NCBI GenBank assembly: GCA_014163555.1
Contig: JACJGO010000003.1
Coordinates: 1-64,000 of the forward strand
Length of the DNA stretch: 64,000 nucleotides
Direction: 5' to 3'
DNA from: Flavisolibacter longurius
GTDB lineage: Bacteria; Bacteroidota; Bacteroidia; Chitinophagales; Chitinophagaceae
Numbering within the stretch: the first letter of the stretch is position 1; each line of letters opens with the position of its first letter. Below are positions 54,938 to 63,626 of the stretch, in pieces. Position numbers and translations under genes: made by a program. Below the pieces are notes generated by a model. It was not told the DNA's origin. It searched no databases and saw only the letters and a program-made list of their open reading frames with translations.

Positions 54938-55235
54938 ATAAAGCCACCATTCTGATTATTTAAGGTAGACTGTTAGAAGATTTTTTCCTGATCGCATGCC
55001 CTGCAATGCTGTTTCAGGCTGTTGTGCGGCAGCGTCCAAATTCTGGCCATTTACGGTTGTTCAAAAAGTAAGGATCACGCAAAGAAAATTTGCAACTGGT
55101 TCTGGTGTCTCCTGCCAGCAAACAAGGCATTCTATTGTATGCATAAGTTGCAATAAAATGCAAAGCGCAGGTCCGGAATAAATCATCTGTTTGAATAGAA
55201 TAAGTCTACATTACACTCCCTAATACGCTCATACA
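54938..55235. other. Gap without a gene
   Basis: No supported gene. It should hold the promoter of the sigma factor gene; AATAGAATAAGTCTACATTA near 55195 is AT-rich but matches no firm box. Confidence 0.45.
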
Positions 55236-56102
55236 ATGCGGCCACTTAAGATTACACAGTCCATTACTAATCGCGATGCGGCCAGTTTGGAAAAATACCT
55301 GTACGAAGTTTCAAAGATCCCGGTCATTACACCGGATGAAGAAGTCACACTTACCCAAAAAATCCGGTGCGGAAACCAACTTGCTGTTGAAGCCTTGACA
55401 AGGGCAAATCTGCGTTTTGTTGTTTCTGTAGCAAAGCAATACCAAAACCGCGGCCTGCCTCTTTCTGATCTGATCAGTGAGGGCAACATTGGCCTGATCA
55501 AAGCCGCAAAAAACTTTGATGAAACCAGAGGGTTTAAATTTATTTCGTATGCTGTTTGGTGGATACGGCAATCGATCATCGAAGCGGTAAATACAAAATC
55601 GCGTTTGGTGCGACTTCCCGGAAACAGAGTCAACCAGCGCAATCATATCAAGGCCAGTATCATGTTGCTCGAGCAGGAGCTGGAGCGAACACCTACTTTT
55701 GAAGAAATCGCTCAGCAAACAAACCTCTCCGTGCTTGCTGTGGAACAGATCGCCAGTACAGGAGAGCAACACCAAAGCCTGGATGTCCCCTTGCATAATG
55801 ATGATAATGGTGCAACCCTGCTGGACAGCCTTTCCAACGCGGAAGAAATGACCGATCAGGAGGTGACGCATACAAAATCACTTCAACAGGAAATAGTACG
55901 CTGTCTTTCGTCACTGACACCAATTCAACGAACCATTCTCTGTCATTTTTATGGCCTGGACTTACACGATGAGATGAGTACAGATGACATTGGAAAGCGG
56001 CTGAACCTTTCCGGAGAAAGAGTACGACAGATCAAGCAAAAGGCGATTGTGCAAATGCGTATGGAAAAAAGAGCTCTCTTGTTAAAACCATTTTTGGGGT
56101 GA
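55236..56102 (+). CDS. RpoD-family sigma factor, divergent paralog
   Basis: The product has 288 residues, the length of Bacteroidota RpoD. It opens MRPLKITQSITNRDAASLEKYL, close to the housekeeping factor. Region 2 is well kept (LRFVVSVAKQYQNRGLPLSDL, FDETRGFKFISYAVWWIRQS). Regions 3 and 4 have drifted: LVRLPGNRVNQRNHIKASIM, and a region 4 with LTPIQRTILCHFYGLDL and DIGKRLNLSGERVRQIKQKA. I read it as a secondary sigma factor because these parts differ from the RpoD I know. It would direct RNA polymerase to related but distinct promoters. No anti-sigma gene is adjacent. Confidence 0.85.
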   Translation: MRPLKITQSITNRDAASLEKYLYEVSKIPVITPDEEVTLTQKIRCGNQLAVEALTRANLRFVVSVAKQYQNRGLPLSDLISEGNIGLIKAAKNFDETRGFKFISYAVWWIRQSIIEAVNTKSRLVRLPGNRVNQRNHIKASIMLLEQELERTPTFEEIAQQTNLSVLAVEQIASTGEQHQSLDVPLHNDDNGATLLDSLSNAEEMTDQEVTHTKSLQQEIVRCLSSLTPIQRTILCHFYGLDLHDEMSTDDIGKRLNLSGERVRQIKQKAIVQMRMEKRALLLKPFLG

Positions 56103-56209
56103 AGCAATTCACAAAACAAATTGTCGAAAAAAATTCAGCGTACATCGACCTTTCAGGTTTTCCAATAGGGGGATCAATAGTCGGTTACGGTGTCTTTTCG
56201 ACCCATGGT

Positions 56210-56632
56210 TTATACAGCTACAGGTAGAGGAGCTAGTTTCTTATTCGCCACAAAATTTACTTCCTTCCCCTTCAGCAGATAATGGATGTTCTGCAACTGG
56301 TGAAGCGCCGTTAGATTTTTAAGTATAGGTTTGCGCATGAAATCAATTACCGCATAATCTCTGTCAATATCCATCTCAGAACGAAGCCCGTCGCCGGTCT
56401 CAAGTAGCTGCCAGAATTTAAAATAATCGTGGTATAGAAAACCGCACTGTCTCAATATTTCGTCTGTCATCACTACCGGATAAATATTGGCAAGTGAGTA
56501 CGTGGTGGCTGAGGTAGTGCCAGGCAGGCTGGTCGCTGCTGTAGAAGAAGCCTGATCAATCAGGACAATTTGCTGCATTTTTTCATCTGCCATTACATAA
56601 TTTCCGATTCTTAATTCCTGCGAAGAGATCAT
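56210..56632 (-). CDS. Hypothetical protein with LRIGNYV start
   Basis: The product has 140 residues. It starts MISSQELRIGNYVMADEK, an opening I associate with small proteins common in Bacteroidota genomes and phages. It ends with a helix-rich part (LTALHQLQNIHYLLKGKEV). Function unknown. There is no phage gene nearby. Confidence 0.7.
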   Translation of the reverse strand: MISSQELRIGNYVMADEKMQQIVLIDQASSTAATSLPGTTSATTYSLANIYPVVMTDEILRQCGFLYHDYFKFWQLLETGDGLRSEMDIDRDYAVIDFMRKPILKNLTALHQLQNIHYLLKGKEVNFVANKKLAPLPVAV

Positions 56633-56736
56633 TGTATAAAGTTTTGCCTTCGATGCGTTTCGGTTTGAAACCCATTGTCAGTTGTAAATATTTGATTGGA
56701 CTTTCTTATCAGCTGGTGTCGCACGTTCTCCCTGAC

Positions 56737-57084
56737 CTATAAACTGTAGTGCTGTACTTTTCCTGTTGTCAAACAGTTCACAACGTATTCCTCCAGGTCG
56801 CGTTGGAAGGTTGGATTGTGCCGGCTGGATGCAAAGAGATGTTCCAATACATGCAGGGGAAATTGTTTTTCACTAATCTGGCTGGCCAGTTGCGGGAAGT
56901 CTTTCACTTGTTGAGAGCTGATGGCGTGATGCCTCGTAAACGAAACAATCATGTCTGTTGATGGACCGTCAGGTGCCGTTGTCAGTTGTTCAAGAGTTAG
57001 CTGAAGACAGGCGTTTAGCTGGGGGAAATAGCCCGGATCAAAGCGATCGGTATCCTTGATAAGGAATTTCTGATAAGTAAACAT
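56737..57084 (-). CDS. Hypothetical soluble protein
   Basis: The product has 115 residues from ATG 57084 (MFTYQKFLIKDTDRFDPGYF); an ATG 14 codons upstream is also open. It is helical and polar, with the stretch LNACLQLTLEQL and a His-containing end (VQHYSL). I do not recognise it. Confidence 0.6.
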   Translation of the reverse strand: MFTYQKFLIKDTDRFDPGYFPQLNACLQLTLEQLTTAPDGPSTDMIVSFTRHHAISSQQVKDFPQLASQISEKQFPLHVLEHLFASSRHNPTFQRDLEEYVVNCLTTGKVQHYSL

Positions 57085-57388
57085 AACCGGAAGTAGATTG
57101 ATGCGATGAAAAATTGCAGGATGCAAATGTGAAATGAAAGAAATGTCTCAGGATCTTGCACAATGCGAATACAGTACAAGGTAACTTTATTAATCTGTAC
57201 GACGCTTTTTATTTTTCAAGCTGACGGCGACTACTTCTCTTTTGGTTTTCAAACCATCCGTCTGCGTAAGAAGTGAGATAGGTGCTTGTCACATATAAGG
57301 TTGCGTGAGTGTAGTCAAGCTTTACGTATGTTGCTTACCGTTTTACTACATTGATTGCGCTGATTGTGCCTTCCTCTATTCAATCTGA

Positions 57389-57925
57389 TTACACGTCAAT
57401 GGCCATTTCGCTGTTACGATGGTGTAGATTCTTTTGTTGATTTTCCGACGTCTTCCGTGTCGTCAGACTGGATTTTGCCAGGCCCAGAAAAAGTTGCATA
57501 GCCAGCAGGAGCAACACGCCTAGGCGCACAAGACTCCACATTTCCCATGCACCGGCACGACGAGTCAGGTCGGGATCCGTTTTTTGTGCAAATGGCGTTG
57601 TGGTGATTGCAAGAAGTTCCGGAACAAAATAGAAAGCTGTAATAACCAGAATGAGAAAATAGCTGCTCAACGCTGTAAGGATATTCATTCTTCTTTCTGT
57701 CTTCCAGTGCGTAAAAAGGGTTAACGCAAACAAGGCAAGCGTAACAGGGTGAATCAGTTTCCAGAAAAGCTCCGGTTTTAACCCATATGTTCCCTGGAAC
57801 ATGCTCAGCGAAACTGGCGGCGCAGCACTCCATTTTGGTACAATGGTAAGGTGTTCATAAACAGCTCCGCCGATCATAATGGAAAAACAAAGACAGGTTA
57901 AGGCATAAAGCAAATCTCTTTTCAT
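57389..57925 (-). CDS. Four-span membrane protein
   Basis: The product has 178 residues. Spans are near 5-22, 58-76, 85-103 and 130-150. The stretch GGAVYEHLTIVPKWSA and the layout resemble DUF1772/anthrone-oxygenase-like membrane proteins, but the match is weak. It lies 122 nt after the cupin gene on the same strand and so probably shares control by the TetR-type regulator at 58638. Confidence 0.7.
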   Translation of the reverse strand: MKRDLLYALTCLCFSIMIGGAVYEHLTIVPKWSAAPPVSLSMFQGTYGLKPELFWKLIHPVTLALFALTLFTHWKTERRMNILTALSSYFLILVITAFYFVPELLAITTTPFAQKTDPDLTRRAGAWEMWSLVRLGVLLLLAMQLFLGLAKSSLTTRKTSENQQKNLHHRNSEMAIDV

Positions 57926-58047
57926 GATTCAGAATTTAAAGTTGAAGGTTTTGTATTTATAAAAAGGGTTGGGTGCATTGGAGAACAATGCCTGTATAAT
58001 TATCGGTTTCAGATGCCGGAAAGCATATTCACGGCCACTTGTTCGTT

Positions 58048-58599
58048 TTAAAGGAGCGGTGCCGGTGCGTCTTTAAAATGGTTGTATTTGCCAAGGACTC
58101 TTCCCAACTGGTAAGTTGTCGGAAGGACAAATCGTTTCACGAACCAGGGAATCTCCACCAGTTCATATTCCGATGCATAGCGGGTAAGGAGGTAAGCGGC
58201 ATCAAACATTTCCGGCTTTGCCGTTCCTGTTTTTTGCTGCGCGGCAAAAACAGACGAAAGAAAAAATACAATCGTGTTAACTGGTTGTATCCATGCCCTG
58301 CAATGCAGCACCTCTGTGCCTTCGGCCCAAAAGCGGTGGGGCATGCCCCGCCGGAAAACCACGGTTTCTCTCACAGTAGCATACCGGGGCGCTTCTCCCT
58401 TCACCAGGTATCCCATTTTTCCCGACAAAACAGTCAGTCCCTCATCTTGTTTGAAATGCGTGTGCATCAACGGTCCCGAACCGGGCTGGCAAAAAGCTTC
58501 TCCAGTCAGCTTATCACCCTCCGGTGTCGATTCCAGTTTTTGAAACACCAGTCTTTCACCGGTGGGATTCTGAATGGTAAGGGGAAGCGTGTAGGTCAT
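58048..58599 (-). CDS. Cupin-fold protein
   Basis: The product has 183 residues. The cupin core (about 38-100) has GPLMHTHFKQDEGLTVLSG (the H-x-H...E set), MGYLVKG and a second motif GMPHRFWAEGTEVLHC. The C-terminal half is helical. Cupins hold a metal and act as enzymes or sensors; the substrate is unknown here. It is divergent from the TetR-type gene and the palindrome at 58630 lies 31 nt before its start. Confidence 0.82.
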   Translation of the reverse strand: MTYTLPLTIQNPTGERLVFQKLESTPEGDKLTGEAFCQPGSGPLMHTHFKQDEGLTVLSGKMGYLVKGEAPRYATVRETVVFRRGMPHRFWAEGTEVLHCRAWIQPVNTIVFFLSSVFAAQQKTGTAKPEMFDAAYLLTRYASEYELVEIPWFVKRFVLPTTYQLGRVLGKYNHFKDAPAPLL

Positions 58600-58629
58600 G
58601 GTTGATTTGTTTCTGTAAAACTATCTATA

Positions 58630-58646
58630 TTTGGACAGTGTCCAAA
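58630..58646. promoter_or_regulatory. Palindromic operator, probably for the TetR-type regulator
   Basis: TTTGGACA-G-TGTCCAAA is a perfect 17-bp inverted repeat. It lies between the divergent cupin and TetR genes and covers the GTG that I take as the TetR start. A repressor bound here would block both genes. Confidence 0.75.
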
Positions 58647-59264
58647 CTCAAACTGAATACAAAGGATAAAATACGGGATAAAGCGTTAGAACTCTTTAAT
58701 GAACGGGGCATTGAATATGTGGGACTGCGAGAACTGGCGGCCCTGCTCAACATCCGCGTTGGTAACATCACCTATTATTTTCCCACCAAAGACGATCTTG
58801 TTTATGAGTTGTCGCAGGAGCTCCGCAAAGCCAATTCTGCTATCATGGTGGTGCATGAAAACATGACAATGCGCGGTTTCCTGGAAATGCTGCACGTGGT
58901 GTTTCAGAATCATCATCGTTTCCGCTGCCTCCTGCGCAGTTTTGTACACCTGATGCAGCAAAACAAACCCATGGCGGCTGCATATCAAACCACACAAGCC
59001 AACCGGCGTGATATGATTGGTGCCCAGTTGGAAGGGATAAAAACCGGAGGTTACTTGCAGATCAGTGAAGAAGAAAAAGCTTTCCTTCTTTCCTCTCTTA
59101 CACTTATCAGCCGTTTCTGGATCTCAGAGGCTGCCATTTCTTTCCGGGAGATGAGCAGTGAAGAACAGATCCGATATTACCTCTCCCTTGTGGCCAACCT
59201 GCTGATGCCTTATGCCACCACCAAAGCAAAAACGGAAATCCACCATTTTTTGGCATCGTTGTAA
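58638..59264 (+). CDS. TetR/AcrR-family regulator
   Basis: The product has 208 residues from GTG 58638 (VSKLKLNTKDKIRDKALELF). An in-frame ATG at 58602 would add twelve poorly conserved residues. The helix-turn-helix is at about 12-58: LFNERGIEYVGLRELAALLN, then VGNITYYFPTKDDLVYEL, the YYF-x-KDDL block being standard for TetR. The C-terminal helical domain binds an unknown ligand. It probably represses itself and the divergent cupin and membrane protein genes through the palindrome at 58630. Confidence 0.9.
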   Translation: MSKLKLNTKDKIRDKALELFNERGIEYVGLRELAALLNIRVGNITYYFPTKDDLVYELSQELRKANSAIMVVHENMTMRGFLEMLHVVFQNHHRFRCLLRSFVHLMQQNKPMAAAYQTTQANRRDMIGAQLEGIKTGGYLQISEEEKAFLLSSLTLISRFWISEAAISFREMSSEEQIRYYLSLVANLLMPYATTKAKTEIHHFLASL

Positions 59265-59408
59265 AAAGATTTTTTGCTGCTACTGCATTGAGTAATGCAT
59301 GGCAACCGGAAACGTTTTAAAAGAAATGATTTTTATCTCTTGGCGAGATTGGAGAGATGTTTAGCATTCGTGCAGGGAGAATTCGCACGATTGCTCTCGT
59401 GGCAAGGA

Positions 59409-59669
59409 TTAGTTTTGGAGGTTCTGGACCGACCAACCTTTGTGAGTGAAATGCGACACCAGAAGCTGATGGGCCGATACTTGTTTGTTTGCTTCAAGGG
59501 TGAACTGTGCCTGCATGGCCTGGGCCTGTGAAATGCCCTTCCAGAGGCGCATGTTTTTTTCGGAGCAGTGGTAGGGGTGGATCTGTACCAGGCGGCTGGG
59601 TGAAAGATCCACTTTTAGCTGTACATGTAGCCGGGAAATGACAAAGCTTATACCGGCAGGTTCAGACAT
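59409..59669 (-). CDS. Hypothetical protein
   Basis: The product has 86 residues (MSEPAGISFVISRLHVQLKV). Its start overlaps the end of the next gene upstream on the same strand by 22 bases, so the two are probably co-translated. Codon use favours this frame over the opposite strand. Unknown function. Confidence 0.55.
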   Translation of the reverse strand: MSEPAGISFVISRLHVQLKVDLSPSRLVQIHPYHCSEKNMRLWKGISQAQAMQAQFTLEANKQVSAHQLLVSHFTHKGWSVQNLQN

Positions 59670-59977
59670 GGTTCTTTTTTTAAGGCACTGCCCAGGACAG
59701 TCCTGAATTGGGCAATAAATCGCTTGATCAATCTTTCCTGTGCTGCAACTTTATGGCACTTTGTTTTTGCTTCGGCAAAAGCCACCAATTGCAGTTGCTT
59801 TAAGGCACCCAACAGTTGGTTTTCGGCGGGATCACTTCCGTAATGGCGGGCTACCTGCATTGTTTCGTAAAACAGAAGTTCCACTTTCAAAAAATTACAT
59901 TCTTTGGACCCGAATTGTGTGAGCTGTCTTTTGGCTTCTTCGAAAAACTGTTTGTCTGTACCGGAAATTGTCTGCAT
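59648..59977 (-). CDS. Hypothetical helical protein
   Basis: The product has 109 residues and is mostly helical, with repeated Lys/Gln and the stretches FFEEAKRQLTQF and LIKRFIAQFRTVL. It precedes and overlaps the 86-residue gene and follows the RRM gene at 60289 on the same strand. Unknown function. Confidence 0.6.
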   Translation of the reverse strand: MQTISGTDKQFFEEAKRQLTQFGSKECNFLKVELLFYETMQVARHYGSDPAENQLLGALKQLQLVAFAEAKTKCHKVAAQERLIKRFIAQFRTVLGSALKKEPCLNLPV

Positions 59978-60007
59978 AAAAAACTCTTTGATGAAGAATA
60001 GAAATCG

Positions 60008-60289
60008 TTAGTCGTTCTGTGTATGTGACCAGGACGAATGGGGCACAGGATCGTAAACCACATGTTCAACGGCTATTTTTTTTCCTTTCAGCATAGTGCC
60101 GTTCAGGCTGACAACAGCCAGTTCGGCTTGCAACGGTACAGGCATTTTTACATAGCCACGACCATGGGAGCGGTTGTTCAGTTTATCACGTACCAGTCTT
60201 ACATCTTCAACCTCGCCGTATGGCGCAAAGAGACGCTTCAGGTCAGATTCGAGCAGGCCGCTGTGAAGATTGGAAATATGGATTTGCAT
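60008..60289 (-). CDS. RRM RNA-binding protein 2
   Basis: The product has 93 residues. The RRM has RNP2 IHISNLHS and RNP1 RSHGRGYVKM, where the usual RGFGFV is replaced by GRGYV. The FGEV-type turn APYGEVEDVRLVRDK is normal. The last 15 residues are unlike the other copies (DPVPHSSWSHTQND). It lies 30 nt before the helical gene at 59977. Confidence 0.88.
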   Translation of the reverse strand: MQIHISNLHSGLLESDLKRLFAPYGEVEDVRLVRDKLNNRSHGRGYVKMPVPLQAELAVVSLNGTMLKGKKIAVEHVVYDPVPHSSWSHTQND

Positions 60290-60523
60290 AAAAGAAGTTG
60301 AGAGATGATGAAAAAATCAAAAGAAAGGCAAGATAGTAGGCAAGTAAGGTCTGAAGGTTGTAATGAAGTTATCCTACTACGGTGCGATGCTAAAGATGCT
60401 AACCGCTTAAAGGTAGTCTTTTCATGGCAGTCCTTCATTTATTATTTCAACTGCATCCGGCAAATAGGTCTACCTTCAATGGCAATCCTGCATGTGGTGG
60501 ATAACGTGCCGTGTTGAATGGTT

Positions 60524-60784
60524 ATGAATATCCTTGTTTCTAATTTGAGCGAAAGTATCAACAACAGCGACCTGGTGTCTTTGTTTTCGGCATTTGGTAA
60601 TGTGAGTTATGCTGCCATTGTCCGGGAAAAAAAGAGTGGCCGGTCGAAAGGAACAGCCTTTTTGGAAATGCCCTTTGAAGCCCAGGCGGAGCAAGCCATA
60701 ACCGCTCTTCATCTTTCTTTTCTTGACGGCAAACGTATTCTGGTACAGGAGATTATTTACAAGCCTGGGGAATTCAACAATTAA
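60524..60784 (+). CDS. RRM RNA-binding protein 3, divergent
   Basis: The product has 86 residues from ATG 60524 (MNILVSNLSESINNSDLVSL); an ATG two codons upstream is also open. RNP2 is ILVSNLS. RNP1 is changed to RSKGTAFLEM, losing the first aromatic residue that normally stacks on RNA, so binding may be altered. There is no glycine-rich tail. It is divergent from RRM 2 and convergent with RRM 4. Confidence 0.85.
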   Translation: MNILVSNLSESINNSDLVSLFSAFGNVSYAAIVREKKSGRSKGTAFLEMPFEAQAEQAITALHLSFLDGKRILVQEIIYKPGEFNN

Positions 60785-60858
60785 CACAGGGTTTCGTGAG
60801 GATGTAAGTTGTTTCGGCGCAACATGCGTTAAAAACATTTTACAATAGAACTAATAAA

Positions 60859-60884
60859 AAAGCCCCTGCATTTGCAGGGGCTTT
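60859..60884 (-). terminator. Terminator of RRM gene 4
   Basis: AAAGCCCCTGCA-TT-TGCAGGGGCTTT; on the minus strand it is followed by TTT, 20 nt after the stop. It could also stop the convergent RRM gene 3. Confidence 0.92.
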
Positions 60885-60904
60885 CTCTATTTCACTCGGG
60901 TTGC

Positions 60905-61228
60905 TTACCATCTGTTTTTGTTGAAGCCACCGCCACCATTGCCACGGAAACCACCGCCTCCGCCGCTGTTGCGGGCAGGCCTGTCTTCTTTCGGACGAGC
61001 TTCCATTACTTTGATGTTGCGGCCATCTACCGTTGCATCGTTCAGTTCTTCAATGGCTTTGTTGGCTGCAGCGGTATCGCTCATTTCCACAAAACCAAAG
61101 CCGCGGCTTTGACCGGTGAACTTGTCATTGATAACTTTGGCAGAGGTCACTTCTCCGTAAGGAGTAAAAAATTCTCTTAAGTCTTCATCTTTAATATTGA
61201 AGCTTAAGTTGGAAACATAAATGTTCAT
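60905..61228 (-). CDS. RRM RNA-binding protein 4 with glycine-rich tail
   Basis: The product has 107 residues. The RRM (1-77) has IYVSNLSF and RGFGFVEM. The tail is GGGGFRGNGGGGFNKNRW, a typical RNA-binding glycine/arginine/aromatic tail. The first 32 nt of the gene are identical to RRM gene 1, including silent sites, and the leader is matched as well. It is a recent or constrained duplicate of RRM 1. Confidence 0.93.
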   Translation of the reverse strand: MNIYVSNLSFNIKDEDLREFFTPYGEVTSAKVINDKFTGQSRGFGFVEMSDTAAANKAIEELNDATVDGRNIKVMEARPKEDRPARNSGGGGGFRGNGGGGFNKNRW

Positions 61229-61374
61229 GTTCGTGAAATTGAAAAGGTTTAAAACTTGAGAAAAGCATTGGTAAGGGTTGAATTAATTTTGCTTGGCAGA
61301 ATTGATTAACGAATCCAGTGCGAGGCTCAAAATAACAGGATGAAGATAGGTTTTCTTTTTAGCAATACTCCCAA
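61229..61374 (-). promoter_or_regulatory. Promoter and leader of RRM gene 4
   Basis: On the minus strand TTGG (61374-61371), 22 nt, TATCTT (61348-61343), 12 nt, TTGAGCCTCGCA from 61330, then 102 nt to the ATG. It is matched feature for feature by the leader at 54427. No gene is supported in the gap 61229-61528. Confidence 0.7.
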
Positions 61375-61424
61375 AACTATCACAAAGACCGCCAAATCGC
61401 CGAAATGCTTTGACGAATAAAGAC

Positions 61425-61432
61425 TATCTTTG
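61425..61432 (+). promoter_or_regulatory. Possible -7 box of the gene at 61529
   Basis: TATCTTTG fits TAnnTTTG exactly; a TTTG at 61409 is only 12 nt away, shorter than the usual spacing. The leader would be about 90 nt. Confidence 0.4.
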
Positions 61433-61528
61433 AAAGGATACCAGAGTTCGTAGCATACAGGTTTCATCGTTTTCCCGCCGCAGATGTCTGCTGTTTTGCT
61501 TTTCGCACCTCCATAAATACAGGCATAT

Positions 61529-61798
61529 ATGAACACAGAAGACATTGAAAAATTTTTTGAAAAAAAAGCAATCATTAATGAGGATTATGTAAAAATCTCT
61601 TTCCGTCAGCGGGAAGCGATCTTTGGCCTCTTCCTCAAGGATGCCGATTATCAATACCTGAAGGCAAAAAACTTCTGGCGCATTGTTCCCCAGAGCCAGT
61701 TAGAAGCCTACAAAGCCACCCGGAACAGCAACCTGGCAAGAATCTTCAACGGTGCCGAATTTTCAAAGCTTAGCACGTATTCGGAAAGTTTTGATTAG
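61529..61798 (+). CDS. Small conserved-looking hypothetical protein
   Basis: The product has 89 residues opening MNTEDIEKFFEKKAIINEDY. It is helical and charged, with FRQREAIFGLF and KNFWRIVPQSQLEAY. Codon use is normal. Function unknown. It precedes the desaturase gene by 84 nt. Confidence 0.7.
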   Translation: MNTEDIEKFFEKKAIINEDYVKISFRQREAIFGLFLKDADYQYLKAKNFWRIVPQSQLEAYKATRNSNLARIFNGAEFSKLSTYSESFD

Positions 61799-61882
61799 CG
61801 GATCACTGCCTTCGCTTTTTCGTTAACCATTTAAATTAATAATCAGCCGGCTACGGCCGCAACAATTTTTCAATTTTGTGCT

Positions 61883-62926
61883 ATGGCGTTTATCGATGAT
61901 GTCCTTATGAAGCCCTCGTATGGCTGGCGAAATGCCGATGGAACTCTTTCAGTTCCTTCCACCAGGCAACTTTGGAAAGAAGCGTTCAGTCGCATGAACA
62001 TTTTCCGGACTCGAAAAAACTGGATCTCATTTGCCAGTATGGCGATGATGGTTCTTTTTGTGCCCTTCCTTTATTTTTTTCTTTTCCATTATTTCTCATG
62101 GTTGCTGTTGGCCGCTTTTCTGGTATATGCAATGATCATCATGGGAACGCATGGAACTATCTGGTTTCACCGCTTTGGGACACACAAGGCGTTTCGGTTC
62201 AGTCATCCGTTCTGGCGGGTAGTAACACAGAACTTGGTTATCAAAACACTTCCAGAAGAAATTTATATAGTCTCTCACCATGTGCATCATTCCAAATCCG
62301 ATGAGCCCGGTGATCCTTATAATGCACAGGCGGGTTTCCTGTACTGTATGCTGGCAGAGTTTAATCACCAGCGTCTTTCACAAAACCTGAGCGAAGAGGA
62401 TTACAAAAAAGTGGTGCATTTTATGCGGCATACAGGAGTTGGTTTAAATGATTACCGGCAGTACCGACGCTGGGGTTCGGTGGCCTCACCGGCCTATACG
62501 CTGGGCCTGTGGGCAGCGAACTGGGCTTTTTGGGGTGTCGTGTTTTATCTGATTGGAGGATTTGCACTTGTCTGCACCCTATTCAGTGCCGCCTTTTTCT
62601 GGTTTGTTCTGGTGCGGGCCTTTAACTACACGGGCCATGGAAAAGGAGAAGTAAAACACGTAGAAGGGGTGGATTTTGATACCTCCAATTTGTCGGTTAA
62701 CCAGTTGCGGCCAGGGCTGTTTGCCGGAGAGTGGCACAACAATCATCATCTGTATCCCGGTTCGGCCAGGGCTGGTTTTTTGGCCTACCAATTAGACCTT
62801 CCCTGGATTTATATTTATACTTTATACAAGCTGGGTGCGGTGTCTTCTTACCGTGATTCAAAACAAGAGTTTTTGCGGAAGTATGTGCTGGCAAAAGCAC
62901 CGGCAGCCCAGGTAGCGGGAAAATAA
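61883..62926 (+). CDS. Membrane fatty acid desaturase
   Basis: The product has 347 residues. Three histidine boxes are present: HRFGTH (about residue 100), HHVHH (about 133-137) and HNNHH (about 285-289). They bind the di-iron centre. Two hydrophobic pairs of spans surround them (MVLFVPFLYFFLFHYF and the region from about 210). It puts a double bond into membrane fatty acids and so keeps membranes fluid in the cold. That fits the cold-type genes around it. The electron donor is not adjacent. Confidence 0.92.
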   Translation: MAFIDDVLMKPSYGWRNADGTLSVPSTRQLWKEAFSRMNIFRTRKNWISFASMAMMVLFVPFLYFFLFHYFSWLLLAAFLVYAMIIMGTHGTIWFHRFGTHKAFRFSHPFWRVVTQNLVIKTLPEEIYIVSHHVHHSKSDEPGDPYNAQAGFLYCMLAEFNHQRLSQNLSEEDYKKVVHFMRHTGVGLNDYRQYRRWGSVASPAYTLGLWAANWAFWGVVFYLIGGFALVCTLFSAAFFWFVLVRAFNYTGHGKGEVKHVEGVDFDTSNLSVNQLRPGLFAGEWHNNHHLYPGSARAGFLAYQLDLPWIYIYTLYKLGAVSSYRDSKQEFLRKYVLAKAPAAQVAGK

Positions 62927-63018
62927 ATGAGAAGCTATTTCGGTTATTTCTTACCGTTAAACGACCTTATGGTAGCGATTGTTTGCTCTTTTTTTGTTCA
63001 CTTTTAAAACAGATTATT

Positions 63019-63372
63019 ATGACAAATGTTTGGTCAAAGTACCTGCCCATTTTACGCATTATTTTCAAACGGGCTTTAACAGAAGAGCAGCAGTTTGCGT
63101 TGAATGTGCCTGATTTTGAACGGGCCGGATTTAAACGTAAATCCGGTTATAAGTTTTTTATCCGCCTGAAGGACGGGCGGTTGGACAATGTGCTGGTTGA
63201 TTCCCCCCTTGCTTCCTCGCTGTCATCCACGCTGCTGGAAGATGAAACCATCCGGGAACTGGTGCAAACAAACGAACTGCACATCAGCATGAATGCAAAA
63301 TTCCAGCTCACGATCAAGCACGTGCCGGAGACAGTGGTGCAACAACCCGCGGAAGACGTAGTGTCTTTATAA
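63019..63372 (+). CDS. Hypothetical soluble protein
   Basis: The product has 117 residues from ATG 63019 (MTNVWSKYLPILRIIFKRAL), chosen over an ATG 12 codons upstream. It has a mixed helix-strand pattern with a basic FKRKSGYKFFIRLKDGRLDN block. It may bind RNA, but I cannot show it. Unknown family. Confidence 0.65.
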   Translation: MTNVWSKYLPILRIIFKRALTEEQQFALNVPDFERAGFKRKSGYKFFIRLKDGRLDNVLVDSPLASSLSSTLLEDETIRELVQTNELHISMNAKFQLTIKHVPETVVQQPAEDVVSL

Positions 63373-63410
63373 TGACTTCCGTAAGAAAAGCGATAAACAC
63401 CAACATATAG

Positions 63411-63626
63411 ATGAATCAATTCACAAAAACAATAGACGGTATTCCCTTTGTTTTCCAGGGATTTATGGAAGGGAATGACGAGGTCTGCCGGGTAACTGTA
63501 GACAATCACAATTTTAAAATGATCGTGGGCGAAAGTGGTGAGTGGGAGATCTGGCAACAGGTTCCAAACTGGATCAAGCGATTGGAAAAAGATTTGCGGG
63601 AAGCCATCGACAAGGAATATTGTTAG
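63411..63626 (+). CDS. Small hypothetical protein
   Basis: The product has 71 residues opening MNQFTKTIDGIPFVFQGFME. It looks like a small beta domain with a Trp-rich turn (EWEIWQQVPNWIK) and a C-terminal helix. Such short proteins often sit beside RRM genes in Bacteroidota as I recall, but I could not check. It lies 38 nt after the 117-residue gene. Confidence 0.6.
   Translation: MNQFTKTIDGIPFVFQGFMEGNDEVCRVTVDNHNFKMIVGESGEWEIWQQVPNWIKRLEKDLREAIDKEYC

Noticed and set aside
56210-56632. Prophage remnant
   Set aside because: A single gene with a phage-like opening; no integrase, capsid or attachment-site repeat nearby.
59295-59531. A 78-codon plus-strand frame after the TetR gene
   Set aside because: The minus-strand gene 59409-59669 has better codon use and couples to its upstream neighbour.
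61327-61654. Two minus-strand frames over the gene at 61529
   Set aside because: They overlap the RRM leader and a plus-strand gene with normal codon use and show no domain.
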